DNA from: Phyllobacterium calauticae
Lineage (GTDB): Bacteria > Pseudomonadota > Alphaproteobacteria > Rhizobiales > Rhizobiaceae
DNA: 64,000 bases
Assembly: GCF_019991125.1 (NCBI RefSeq)
Contig: NZ_JAGENB010000009.1
Location: 1-64,000, forward strand
Direction: 5' to 3'
This document shows positions 23,666-32,706 of this stretch, one piece after another (positions within the stretch are counted from its first letter, which is position 1; the number at the start of each line of letters is the position of its first letter). Under the pieces are notes generated by a model that made no database searches, had not been told where the DNA came from, and was given only the letters and a program-made list of their open reading frames with translations. A program made the position numbers and the translations under genes.

Positions 23666-25756
23666 ATGACCAGCACATTCGACACGGATAAAGGCAATGG
23701 CGGCGAGACACATCAGCATGTTCCGGAGAAAGGCCCTCACGAGGCCGCGGATCATCTGACGACAAATCAGGGCATTCGCGTCACTGACAATCAGAATAGT
23801 CTCAGATCCGGCGAACGCGGGCCAACGCTGCTGGAGGATTTCGTCCTTCGCGAAAAGATCTTTCACTTTGATCACGAGCGTATTCCAGAACGCATTGTCC
23901 ATGCCCGAGGCTCTGCTGCACACGGATACTTCGAACTCTATGAGTCATTGGCTGACATTACGAAAGCCGACCTGTTTCAGCGCGTAGGTGAAAAAACACC
24001 ACTATTCACCCGATTCTCCACAGTCGCCGGCGGCGCGGGTTCAGTTGACACCCCGCGTGACGTTAGAGGATTTGCCGTCAAATTCTACACCAAGGAGGGA
24101 AACTGGGATCTCGTTGGCAATAACATTCCCGTATTCTTCATTCAGGATGCAATCAAGTTTCCGGATCTTGTTCATGCGGTAAAGATGGAAGCTGATCGTG
24201 CGTTCCCGCAAGCTGGCAGCGCACACGACACATTTTGGGATTGGGCGTCGCTTATGCCGGAGACCACACACATGCTGATGTGGGCCATGTCCGATCGCAC
24301 CATCCCTCGGTCATTGCGCATGATGGAAGGATTCGGCATCCATACGTTCCGGCTTGTCAACGCGTCGGGAAAATCCACTTTTGTCAAATTCCATTGGAAG
24401 CCGAAGCTTGGCCTTCAGTCGACCGTCTGGGACGAAGCACTGAAACTTCAGGCGGCAGACAATGACTATCATCGCCGCGATCTTTGGGCGTCCATCCATT
24501 CCGGCAACTATCCGGAATGGGAACTCGGGCTGCAGCTGTTTGATCAGGAGTTTGCTGACGCTCAGCCTTATGATGTGTTAGATGCAACAAAGCTCATTCC
24601 GGAGGAAGTCGTCCCGATCAAGCTCGTCGGGAAGATGGTTCTCGACCGGAATCCTGACAATTTCTTCGCGGAAACCGAACAGGTCGCGTATTGCCCGGCC
24701 AACATTGTTCCCGGTATTGATTTCTCCAATGATCCGCTCCTGCAAGGCAGGTTATTCAGTTATTTGGATACGCAAAAATCCCGCCTCGGGACTGCAAACT
24801 TCCATCAGTTGCCAATCAATGCGCCGAAATGTCCGGTCATGAATTTTCAACGCGATGGACAGATGCAAATGAACGTTCCAAAGGGACGCGCAAATTATGA
24901 GCCCAATAGTCTTGCCAACCACAATGAGGACGGCGGGCCCCGCGAATGTCCGGTAACGGGATTCAGCACGTTCGAAGGACGTTCAGAGCATGACGAACAG
25001 GGTGATAAACTGCGCGTTCGCGCCGAACTATTCGCCGATCATTACAGCCAGCCCAGGCTATTCTGGCATTCACAACAGCCCTCGGAACAAGCTCATATTG
25101 CGTCGTCATTTGTCTTCGAGTTGTCGAAGGTGGCTCTAGAGCAGGTTCCGCCACGGATGGTGGCCAATTTGCGCAACGTCGACGAGGATTTGGCGAAACG
25201 CGTCGCGGACGGTCTGGGCATAAAGCTCCCTCAAAAAAACGCGGCAGCACGAGCGCCTATCGACATGGGCTCCTCACCTGCCCTGAGTATCCACGGCAAT
25301 ATGAAGGAGACTTTGATTGGTCGAACGATCGCGGTACTTATAGCGGATGGAACAGACGCAGCAGCTCTGACGACCCTCAGGAAAACAGTCGAGAAAGCCG
25401 GAGCCACCTTGGTGTTGATCGCTCCGAAGATCGGTGGACCAACGCTATCGGATGGCAAGAAAATCAAAGTTGACGGCCAGCTGCAGGGTTCACCCTCGCA
25501 ATTGTTTGATGCAGTAGCGGTTCTGACTACGGAAGCCGCAACGGAAACTCTATTAAGGGACGGAGCAGCAGTTCAATGGGTGAGGGACGCCTTCAGTCAT
25601 CTGAAAGCTATTGGATACGTGGCCGACTCCAAGCCACTACTTGATAAGGCGGGCATAACACCTGATGAAGGCGTTGTGGAGACAAGTAAGGGCTTCGTGG
25701 AGGCTGCATCCAAACGTTATTGGGCTCGTGAACCAAAGGTACGTAACTTGGCATGA
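23666..25756 (+). CDS. katE: Large-subunit monofunctional catalase (KatE/HPII type)
   Basis: A 696-residue heme catalase. The distal His is in the [12 protein letters not shown] segment, the Asn region in [17 protein letters not shown], and the proximal heme Tyr in [14 protein letters not shown]. Residues beyond about 550 form the DJ-1/glutamine-amidotransferase-like C-terminal domain that defines large-subunit catalases ([14 protein letters not shown], then VLIAPKIGG). The start at 23666 follows GCGGAGGATTTTCCC. The perfect EcfG-type promoter fits the known stationary-phase and stress control of such catalases in rhizobia. Confidence 0.95.
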   Translation: MTSTFDTDKGNGGETHQHVPEKGPHEAADHLTTNQGIRVTDNQNSLRSGERGPTLLEDFVLREKIFHFDHERIPERIVHARGSAAHGYFELYESLADITKADLFQRVGEKTPLFTRFSTVAGGAGSVDTPRDVRGFAVKFYTKEGNWDLVGNNIPVFFIQDAIKFPDLVHAVKMEADRAFPQAGSAHDTFWDWASLMPETTHMLMWAMSDRTIPRSLRMMEGFGIHTFRLVNASGKSTFVKFHWKPKLGLQSTVWDEALKLQAADNDYHRRDLWASIHSGNYPEWELGLQLFDQEFADAQPYDVLDATKLIPEEVVPIKLVGKMVLDRNPDNFFAETEQVAYCPANIVPGIDFSNDPLLQGRLFSYLDTQKSRLGTANFHQLPINAPKCPVMNFQRDGQMQMNVPKGRANYEPNSLANHNEDGGPRECPVTGFSTFEGRSEHDEQGDKLRVRAELFADHYSQPRLFWHSQQPSEQAHIASSFVFELSKVALEQVPPRMVANLRNVDEDLAKRVADGLGIKLPQKNAAARAPIDMGSSPALSIHGNMKETLIGRTIAVLIADGTDAAALTTLRKTVEKAGATLVLIAPKIGGPTLSDGKKIKVDGQLQGSPSQLFDAVAVLTTEAATETLLRDGAAVQWVRDAFSHLKAIGYVADSKPLLDKAGITPDEGVVETSKGFVEAASKRYWAREPKVRNLA

Positions 25757-26097
25757 AAGCTCTCGAACCAGAGGATGCCCACAGTCGTTCGAGAGATGAG
25801 CCGAGTATGTTTTAAATTGCGGAGGAAATCAAAAGAATGTAGTCATGAAGGGATACTGAACCTACCCTTGATACAGGATAGGCAAGATGTGGATTGGTGC
25901 CAATCTTTGCGCGAAAATCCGATTTGAAGTCGACGCAATAAAACGGACGAATCTGTATCATTGCGAAATGTGTCGCGGTGGCAGGAACGTTCGTCGGTCT
26001 CAATTGGGTTGATATTGCGTCTATCTACTGGCTATGAACAAGTCAGCCCAGGACGTGGGCATGGCCGATCGCGTCGCGCTGATTACCAAGTGGTTTT

Positions 26098-26122
26098 GGA
26101 ACCGATCGGATACCTAGTCGTT
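26098..26122 (+). promoter_or_regulatory. EcfG-type promoter for Ku 1
   Basis: GGAAC (26098-26102), 16 bases, CGTT (26119-26122), 25 bases before the start codon. Confidence 0.75.
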
Positions 26123-26146
26123 TTTGATAATTGCCGGAGTACCGCT

Positions 26147-26953
26147 ATGGCCACGCACACTTTCTGGAAAGGCTATCTGAAGCTTTCGCTTGTCACGTGT
26201 CCGGTGACGATGATGCCGGCAACGACCGACAATGAGAAAGTCCGTTTTCACACGCTCAATCGCAAAACCGGGAACCGCGTCGTCAGTGAATATATCGATT
26301 CAGTCAGCGGGAAAACTGTCGACGATGACGAGCAGGTCAAAGGGTATCAGCGCGGCGAAGACGAATATATCATACTGGAAGACGAGGAGTTGCAGGCGAT
26401 CGGCCTGGAAAGCACACGCACGATAAACATCGATATGTTTGTGCCCCACGGTAGCCTTGAGTGGATATGGCTCGACAAACCTCATTACCTCCTGCCCGAT
26501 GATCCCGTCGGCGAAGAAGCTTTCTCGGTTATCAGAGATGCCATGGCCGCTACGAAGACAGTCGGCATCTCACGCCTTGTGCTTTATCGCCGCGAACGTG
26601 CTGTCATGCTGGAGCCGCGTGACAGGGGCATTGTCGTCTGGACCCTTCGCTATGGCGACGAAGTCCGCAACGAGCAGGACTATTTCGATGCCGTGAAAAG
26701 CCGGAAAATCGAGGCAAAATCTTTAGGACTGATGACCGAGCTCATCAAGGAGCGGACCAGATCCTGGGATGCTTCCCTGCTCAGTGATCCCGTCCAGGAG
26801 CGCTTGCTCGACATCATCAGCGCAAGAAAGAAGGGACGAAAGAAGTATCCAAAAGCTCAGGCAGAGCCCCAACAGGCGAGCAATGTGGTGAATATCATGG
26901 ATGCGCTGAAGAAAAGTCTGGCATCCGAAAGCAAGGGCTCGAAGAAACGTTGA
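26147..26953 (+). CDS. ku: Ku protein, non-homologous end joining (copy 1)
   Basis: A 268-residue bacterial Ku. The opening HTFWKGYLKLSLVTCPVTMM and the core beta-barrel phrases KVRFHTLNRKTGNRV and DEQVKGYQRGEDEYI are diagnostic. The C-terminal tail is Lys-rich (KKGRKKYPKAQ) with NVVNIMDALKKSL, as in Ku proteins that contact LigD. Ku dimers bind DNA ends and recruit LigD. A second Ku gene and ligD face it on the minus strand. The start at the ATG 26147 fits the family N-terminus. Confidence 0.93.
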   Translation: MATHTFWKGYLKLSLVTCPVTMMPATTDNEKVRFHTLNRKTGNRVVSEYIDSVSGKTVDDDEQVKGYQRGEDEYIILEDEELQAIGLESTRTINIDMFVPHGSLEWIWLDKPHYLLPDDPVGEEAFSVIRDAMAATKTVGISRLVLYRRERAVMLEPRDRGIVVWTLRYGDEVRNEQDYFDAVKSRKIEAKSLGLMTELIKERTRSWDASLLSDPVQERLLDIISARKKGRKKYPKAQAEPQQASNVVNIMDALKKSLASESKGSKKR

Positions 26954-26978
26954 TCGCATATTGGGATCTAGAGGAGTA

Positions 26979-29522
26979 TCAGCCCTTCATGCGCATTGTT
27001 TTTGCCGCGGGCAGCGGTTTGGCGGATTTACGAAAATCCTGCCATGGATCGCTGGACAAGGCGCCGATGCGTGCAACGGCGTTATTGACGGTGAAATAGG
27101 CAGGCCCAATTGAAAGATCAAGTTCCCCCCAGTCGAGCGGCATGGAAACAGGAGCGCCAGAACGTGCTCGCGTCGAATAGGGTGCCACCGCTGTCGCGCC
27201 TCTTTGGTTGCGCAGGTAATCGATCAGGATTTTACCCTGCCGTTTGGATTTGGTAACTGTTGCGACATAACGATCTGGAGCATCAGTTGCCATGGCTTCG
27301 GCAACTGCTTTGGTGAAAGTCTTTACAGCTGGCCATGTCGCCTTCGGCAGGAGTGGCGCAACCACATGCAGACCCTTTCCCCCTGAAGTCTTGACGAACG
27401 GTGCAAGCCCGAATTGTTCCAGTCGGGTTTTGGTTTCAAGGGCGGCGTCAATGACGGCCTGCCATTCAACCTCAGGACCGGGATCAAGATCCATGACAAT
27501 CATATCGGGGTGTTCCCAATCCTTGACTGTCGAGCCCCATGGATGGATTTCAAGGACCGCCGACTGAACGAGGGCAATCAGCCCATCGAGGTCATTGATG
27601 CTGATCAGCGGCTCCCCTGACTTTTCCTTCGGATCCTTGATCAGATCGATATGCTCGTTCAAACCTTTCCATGCGTGCTTTTGGAAGAATAGCTGGCTGT
27701 CGGTGCCGGAAGGCCCGCGCAATAGCGCCAACGGTCTGCCAACAACGAAAGGTTCGATGTAGCGCCATACTTCCGTATAATAGTCGGCAAGACCTTCCTT
27801 GGTCACACCCGCATCCGGCCAGTAGATGCGGTCAGGATGTGTGAGTGTCACGGTGCGTTTCGGTTGCTTTGATGTGCCATACATTTTGGGTGTTTCCCTC
27901 ACGACGTCCTTTGCACGCTTGTCCTCCCGCAGTCCGCGGAACGAAGCGTGGCGTAGACTTCCATCAGCGGTCCATCCACGAAACTCGACGTCCGCCACGA
28001 GGACCGGTCTGATGAAGCGGAGATTTCTGCTTTCAAGGGCATCGAGCCTTTCAGCAAACGGACTCTTATCAATACGAAGCCCGCTCAGCTGGCGAAAGAG
28101 CTCCTCTGCCAAACGTGTGGTAAAACCGGTTCCAACACGCCCCACGTGCTGCAATTTGCCTTTTGCATAGACCCCAAGCACGAGCGAGCCAATTGCCTTG
28201 CGCGACGTTGATGACGACGTAAACCCTGCAATAACAAATTCCTGCCGCAACGAGCATTTGGATTTGATCCATGTTTTCCCCCTACCGGATGGATAGGGTG
28301 CATCGCGCAGTTTGGAGACAATGCCTTCAAGACTGAGACGGCAGGCATGCGACAGAACAAGATGGCCCGCCTCGTCAAAGTGGTCACTGTAGTTGATCAG
28401 GCCAGCATCTACGCCGATGATCCGCTGCAGAAGCGCTTTTCGTCCGATGAGCGGGACGGATTTAATATTATAGCCATCGAGATAAAGCAGATCGAAGGCA
28501 TAGAAGCGAAAGTGGTCGGTTTCCCCATTGCTGAGTGCCACCTGCAAAGCGGAAAAATCTGACGCTCCAGATGCGGTCTCGACAATGAGTTCGCCATCGA
28601 TGAGAGCGTTCCCGATTGGCAGTGCCTGGAACGCCGCTGTCAGTTGCTTGCCGAATTTCGCAGTCCAATCCAGCCCGCTTCGGGTGAACAGCTTCACGTT
28701 TCCTGCCTGGATATGCGCCTGCAACCGATAGCCATCGAACTTGATTTCGTGAATCCATTGGTCGCCGACAGGCGGCTTTTGCGACAGCGTAGCCAGTGCA
28801 GGCACTACAAAACGGGGCAGAGAACCCGTTTTGGCTCCGTTCAGCTTGGACGGATCCAGATCGATATTTTCAATCTTTGACTTCCGTGGTTTTTTCGAGA
28901 TTGTTTCTTTCTTCTTTTTGTTGATCTTTCCTGTTTTGGATGACCAGCCCGGCGCTTGTCCGGCCACGTCATCAATCTCCCTGCCAGATTTTACCGATTC
29001 TGGACGCTCCTCGAGTATATCCGGCTCACCTCCTTTTCGCGCGGCATCGTCGTCTGACTTGATAAGCAGCCAGTTTTCCCGTTTTTCCTTTGGCCTGCGC
29101 TGCATCCGCACAAGGTGCCATCGTCCATGCAGTTTCTCGCCGTGCAGCTCGAATTCGAGATGGCCTTTCCGATACCCCTTGGCCGCGTCATCGACAGGTG
29201 TCCAATATCCCTTGTCCCAGATGATGACCGTGCCGCCGCCATACTCGCCCTTGGGGATGGTGCCCTCAAATGTATTGTACTCGATCGGATGATCTTCCAC
29301 ATGCACGGCAAGACGCTTTTCGCTCGGCATAAGACTGGGACCGCGCGTAATAGCCCAGCTTTTCATCACACCATCCATCTCCAGCCGCAAATCATAGTGA
29401 AGACGAGTAGCGTCATGTTTCTGAATGACAAAACTGTTGCCGGACTTTCTTGCCTTTGAACCCTTCGGTTCACGTGTCTTCGCAAAATCACGTTTCTGGC
29501 GGTATGTTTCCAATACGGCCAT
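26979..29522 (-). CDS. ligD: Multifunctional DNA ligase D
   Basis: An 847-residue protein with the order phosphoesterase, ligase, polymerase. The phosphoesterase (about 30-155) shows HYDLRLEMDGV and HVEDHPIEY. A Lys-rich linker lies at about 195-220. The ligase has the nucleophile K261 in KFDGYR. The polymerase/primase starts about 560 with DRIYWPDAGVTKEGLADYY and has the metal-binding MDLDPGPEVEW. It trims, fills and seals DNA ends held by Ku. The gene starts four bases after the second Ku gene on the same strand, forming an operon. Confidence 0.95.
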   Translation of the reverse strand: MAVLETYRQKRDFAKTREPKGSKARKSGNSFVIQKHDATRLHYDLRLEMDGVMKSWAITRGPSLMPSEKRLAVHVEDHPIEYNTFEGTIPKGEYGGGTVIIWDKGYWTPVDDAAKGYRKGHLEFELHGEKLHGRWHLVRMQRRPKEKRENWLLIKSDDDAARKGGEPDILEERPESVKSGREIDDVAGQAPGWSSKTGKINKKKKETISKKPRKSKIENIDLDPSKLNGAKTGSLPRFVVPALATLSQKPPVGDQWIHEIKFDGYRLQAHIQAGNVKLFTRSGLDWTAKFGKQLTAAFQALPIGNALIDGELIVETASGASDFSALQVALSNGETDHFRFYAFDLLYLDGYNIKSVPLIGRKALLQRIIGVDAGLINYSDHFDEAGHLVLSHACRLSLEGIVSKLRDAPYPSGRGKTWIKSKCSLRQEFVIAGFTSSSTSRKAIGSLVLGVYAKGKLQHVGRVGTGFTTRLAEELFRQLSGLRIDKSPFAERLDALESRNLRFIRPVLVADVEFRGWTADGSLRHASFRGLREDKRAKDVVRETPKMYGTSKQPKRTVTLTHPDRIYWPDAGVTKEGLADYYTEVWRYIEPFVVGRPLALLRGPSGTDSQLFFQKHAWKGLNEHIDLIKDPKEKSGEPLISINDLDGLIALVQSAVLEIHPWGSTVKDWEHPDMIVMDLDPGPEVEWQAVIDAALETKTRLEQFGLAPFVKTSGGKGLHVVAPLLPKATWPAVKTFTKAVAEAMATDAPDRYVATVTKSKRQGKILIDYLRNQRGATAVAPYSTRARSGAPVSMPLDWGELDLSIGPAYFTVNNAVARIGALSSDPWQDFRKSAKPLPAAKTMRMKG

Positions 29523-29525
29523 GGG

Positions 29526-30362
29526 TCAGCTCGCCTTCTTTCGCCCCGACGCTGTTGGCTTTGCGGACTTCGCGCGCGCTGATCCGGCTTTTTTCATGCC
29601 GGCGCTCTGTCGCAGGGCTTCCATGAGATCAACCACCTTGCCTTCGCTGGCCGCTTTTGGAGGCTTGATCGTTTTGCCCTCCAGCTTCGACTTGATCATT
29701 TCGCCAAGCGCAGCCTCGTAGCGGTCATCAAATCTGTGCGGATCGAACGTGCCTTTTTTTGTCTCGATAATGTGTATAGCCAAATCCAGCATCTCACTGC
29801 TGATTTCCATCTCGGGAATGACGCCGAAAGCTTCTTTGGCCGAACGAACCTCGTATTCAAAATTAAGGGTCGTGGCGATTAGTGCACGCCCGTGAGGCTG
29901 AATGAGTATGGTGCGCATTCGCCGGAATAGCACCGTGCATGCCAAAGCAGCAGACTTTGCTGATTTCATCCCTTCCCGGATCAAATCGAAGACTTCCATC
30001 GCGGACGTGTCAGACGGTGACAAATAATAGGGCTTGTCCAAATAAACATCATCAATGCCATCGGATTTGACAAAAACATCAATCAGCAACGTTTTGTCGC
30101 TGGCTGGAACTGCCGACGCAACTTCATCCGGCTCGAGCACAACGTAATCATCATTTCCAACCTCGTAACCTTTGACCTGGTCCTCCGTTTCGACGGGTTT
30201 TCCCGTTTCACTGTCAATATATTGTCGTCGGACGCGATGGCCCGTTGAACGGTTCAATGTATGAAAAGCAATACGATCCGACGTGGATGCAGCTGTATAA
30301 AGCGCAACTGGACAGGTCAGTTCTGCAATCTTCAGGTATCCCTTCCAATTGGCACGCGGCAT
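29526..30362 (-). CDS. ku: Ku protein, non-homologous end joining (copy 2)
   Basis: A 278-residue Ku (PRANWKGYLKIAELTCPVAL at the start, RIAFHTLNRSTGHRVRRQYI, then KVVDLMEALRQSAG near the C-terminus). It is clearly diverged from copy 1 and belongs to a separate Ku subgroup, as in rhizobia with several Ku proteins. It is transcribed with ligD. The start follows AAAGGAGCGTTCCC. A GGAAC-N16-CATT promoter lies 29 bases upstream. Confidence 0.93.
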   Translation of the reverse strand: MPRANWKGYLKIAELTCPVALYTAASTSDRIAFHTLNRSTGHRVRRQYIDSETGKPVETEDQVKGYEVGNDDYVVLEPDEVASAVPASDKTLLIDVFVKSDGIDDVYLDKPYYLSPSDTSAMEVFDLIREGMKSAKSAALACTVLFRRMRTILIQPHGRALIATTLNFEYEVRSAKEAFGVIPEMEISSEMLDLAIHIIETKKGTFDPHRFDDRYEAALGEMIKSKLEGKTIKPPKAASEGKVVDLMEALRQSAGMKKAGSARAKSAKPTASGRKKAS

Positions 30363-30390
30363 GGGAACGCTCCTTTCACTTATGTAGCTG

Positions 30391-30415
30391 AATGCCTTTG
30401 CCGTAGTTTTGTTCC
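30391..30415 (-). promoter_or_regulatory. EcfG-like promoter (CATT variant) for Ku 2 - ligD
   Basis: Minus strand GGAAC (30415-30411), 16 bases, CATT (30394-30391), 29 bases before the ATG. Confidence 0.5.
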
Positions 30416-30887
30416 GAACGAGAAAACAAGCACTAAGATAAGACACAGTGGGCTTGAAAAGTCTTGTTCCAGAAGCCGTTTTTCAACGTCACCATCAAGC
30501 CAGTATGACGACCCGCAACATGTGACAAACTTCGACATGCCTTCTTCGAGGAATTCCGACCTCACATCCGATGCCGAAGACTTCAGCTTCCATCGCACCT
30601 GGGTATTGGAACGTTTAGCGAATACTTTAGTTTATATAGTACCGGGAGTGAGATTTGGGAGTTCTTACTCGTGGCAGAGGTCTGGTTGAGCCATCGTCGA
30701 ACTTCATCCTTCGATACTCCCAGGCCTCGCTCCCATAATCGCCAGTTTGCCGCCGCGGTGAAAGAGTGATCATTCCATTGAAATGCTTTCGCGACATCGG
30801 GAGAGGAACGGTCTATCATCCCTAGGGATCATATAGGCAGAGAATTTGACACGCGCTATTTCATCCAGATCGGTTCGACTTTGTTTC
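30416..30887. other. Intergenic region with only weak frames
   Basis: A 78-residue minus-strand frame at 30583-30819 (NWRLWERGLGVSKDEVRRWL) faintly recalls DUF3606 proteins, but the site before its ATG is weak and I do not call it a gene. Confidence 0.35.
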
Positions 30888-31961
30888 ATGATCAACCTTC
30901 AGAATATTGAAGATGCGCAGAAACTCGCCCAGGCAATCGTCAATACGATTCCTGAACCGTTTGTCGTTCTCGACGATCACTTTCATGTCTTGGCTGCGAG
31001 CCGCTCATTTTACGCTGCGTTCATGGTTAATCCTGAACATACGCATGGAAAGTTGCTCTACTCACTCGGCGACGGGCAATGGGACATCCCTGCCCTACGA
31101 ATTCTTCTGGAAACCATCATCCCCGAGAAAACAGCGATGGATGGTTTCGAGGTGGAGCATGACTTTCCTCATATCGGCAGGAGGACCATGCTCCTCAATG
31201 CCCGCAAAGTACTTTACGACGATACGAGCATTTCAACGATCCTGCTTGCCTTTACCGATGTGACAGAACGCCGTGTGATTGAGCGGGAGAAGGACGATCT
31301 TCTAAAACAGACCGAAGAGCTCTTACGGCAAAAAGACATGCTGCTTCAGGAAATGCAGCACCGTGTCGCCAACAGCTTGCAGATCATAGCAAGCATATTG
31401 CTGCTGAAAGCGCGGGCCGTCACGTCGGACGAGACGCGATTGCATCTTGAGGATGCACATCAACGGGTGATGTCGGTGGCCGAGGTTCAACGCCATTTGC
31501 ACACGTTCAATGGCATCGACCAGATCGAAGTCAGCTCGTATCTGTCAAAACTGTGCAGTAGTCTGGCTTCTTCGATGATCGGAGAGACTAAGCCTATCAG
31601 CGTTGAGTCGACATCGGACAAGGCTTCGATTGGATCAGACAAGGCTGTCAGTCTTGGATTGATCGTGACTGAACTGGTTATCAACGCCATCAAATATGCC
31701 TTCCCAATAAGCAAAGATGGGGATGCCATCATGGTCACCTACGAGATCGCAAAGGCCGACTGGAAACTGACCGTCTCCGACAATGGGATCGGCAAGAACA
31801 CAATTTTCGAAGCTGAAAGTGTTGGTGGATTGGGAACGGCTATTGTGCAAGCCCTGGTGAAGCAGCTTGATGCTCAAATGAACATCGACAGCAGTCCTAA
31901 CGGGACGACTGTCGCGATCACGCGGGCAACCTTTACGTCGCGGCTGCCACAGGCCGCGTAA
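30888..31961 (+). CDS. PAS-domain HisKA_2 histidine kinase
   Basis: A 357-residue soluble kinase. Residues 15-140 form a PAS domain (PEPFVVLDDHFHVLAASRSF, then ILLAFTDVTERR). The HisKA_2 H-box is LLQEMQHRVANSLQIIAS, the N-box TELVINAIKYAF, and the C-terminus shows SDNGIGKN. It resembles kinases that supply the PhyR-EcfG stress cascade, but this is inference. There is no clear ribosome binding site before the ATG; an upstream TTG at 30846 is in frame. Confidence 0.82.
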   Translation: MINLQNIEDAQKLAQAIVNTIPEPFVVLDDHFHVLAASRSFYAAFMVNPEHTHGKLLYSLGDGQWDIPALRILLETIIPEKTAMDGFEVEHDFPHIGRRTMLLNARKVLYDDTSISTILLAFTDVTERRVIEREKDDLLKQTEELLRQKDMLLQEMQHRVANSLQIIASILLLKARAVTSDETRLHLEDAHQRVMSVAEVQRHLHTFNGIDQIEVSSYLSKLCSSLASSMIGETKPISVESTSDKASIGSDKAVSLGLIVTELVINAIKYAFPISKDGDAIMVTYEIAKADWKLTVSDNGIGKNTIFEAESVGGLGTAIVQALVKQLDAQMNIDSSPNGTTVAITRATFTSRLPQAA

Positions 31962-32332
31962 AAACTTACCAAGCTACGTCGTGGTATTTCCCCGATATCT
32001 CGGTTTTTCAAGGGAGAACTGGAAGCAGCAGATCACCTTTGCCATAACCACGCAAATGACGTGGCGTTTACGTTGATGGCGGGTGGTAACAAAGTCAGCG
32101 CGAGAAGCGAGGTTATTCTTCCGGGATTGATCTGGAAGATTATCTCAAAGGTCTACATTGTTAGATGTTGCGTTCACCCGAACATTTTTTCGGCGGTCGA
32201 CCCCCTATCCGATCGTTTGCCTTCTATCCAGCCATTCATTCTTGACAGAGCAAATAGGGAAAACGTTGGCTCAAAGGTGCGATTACCATTCGCGCAATTC
32301 AGTCGCGTTGAGCGTCGCTGCGAGAAAGTGAT
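31962..32332. other. Intergenic region, nothing recognised
   Basis: About 370 bases without a convincing frame; a candidate promoter for the His-rich gene begins at its end. Confidence 0.4.
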
Positions 32333-32357
32333 GGAACTACCATCTGATTGAGGGGTT
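32333..32357 (+). promoter_or_regulatory. EcfG-like promoter candidate (GGTT variant)
   Basis: GGAAC (32333-32337), 16 bases, GGTT (32354-32357), 43 bases before the His-rich protein gene. Confidence 0.45.
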
Positions 32358-32359
32358 GA

Positions 32360-32377
32360 GTCATGCCTTGGCATGAC
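32360..32377 (+). promoter_or_regulatory. Perfect palindrome, possible operator
   Basis: GTCATGCCTTGGCATGAC is an 8-2-8 inverted repeat starting two bases after the candidate -10, where the transcript would begin. It could bind a repressor or form a 5' hairpin in the mRNA. Confidence 0.5.
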
Positions 32378-32400
32378 CAAGGGAAACCAAGGAGGATAAT

Positions 32401-32604
32401 ATGCCTACCAACCATCCCTCAAATGAACATCATCATACCGCAGCAGGGCATCATGCTGCTGCTGCCCACCATCACCGTGAAGCCGCACATGCCCACACCC
32501 ATGGCAAGAACGAAGAGGCCAAGCATCACTCAACGGCGGCGCATGATCACAGCGAAAAAGCGCATAAGTCAACAACGGAAGCCCATAAGCATTCCGCTAA
32601 ATAA
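32401..32604 (+). CDS. Histidine-rich small protein
   Basis: A 67-residue hydrophilic protein with about one third His and many Ala (MPTNHPSNEHHHTAAGHHAA, then repeats of AHHHREAAHAH). It has no signal peptide. The start follows AAGGAGGATAAT. Proteins of this composition are common in alphaproteobacteria; metal binding is plausible from the His content but unproven. It is bracketed by a stress-type promoter with a palindrome and a hairpin terminator. Confidence 0.75.
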   Translation: MPTNHPSNEHHHTAAGHHAAAAHHHREAAHAHTHGKNEEAKHHSTAAHDHSEKAHKSTTEAHKHSAK

Positions 32605-32632
32605 TTTATGATGTTGCCTTGACGTAAACGAG

Positions 32633-32660
32633 TGCCTCCGCAGCAATTTGTGCGGAGGCA
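32633..32660 (+). terminator. Hairpin terminator after the His-rich gene
   Basis: A perfect 10-bp stem (TGCCTCCGCA at 32633-32642 with 32651-32660), then TTCCGCTTTT. Confidence 0.65.
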
Positions 32661-32706
32661 TTCCGCTTTTCAAGTTTGGAATAAGTCACCGCATGCGCTA
32701 AACCAA

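Noticed and set aside
30583-30819. 78-codon minus-strand frame with a faint DUF3606 likeness
   Set aside because: Only one short stretch resembles the family and the ribosome binding site is weak.
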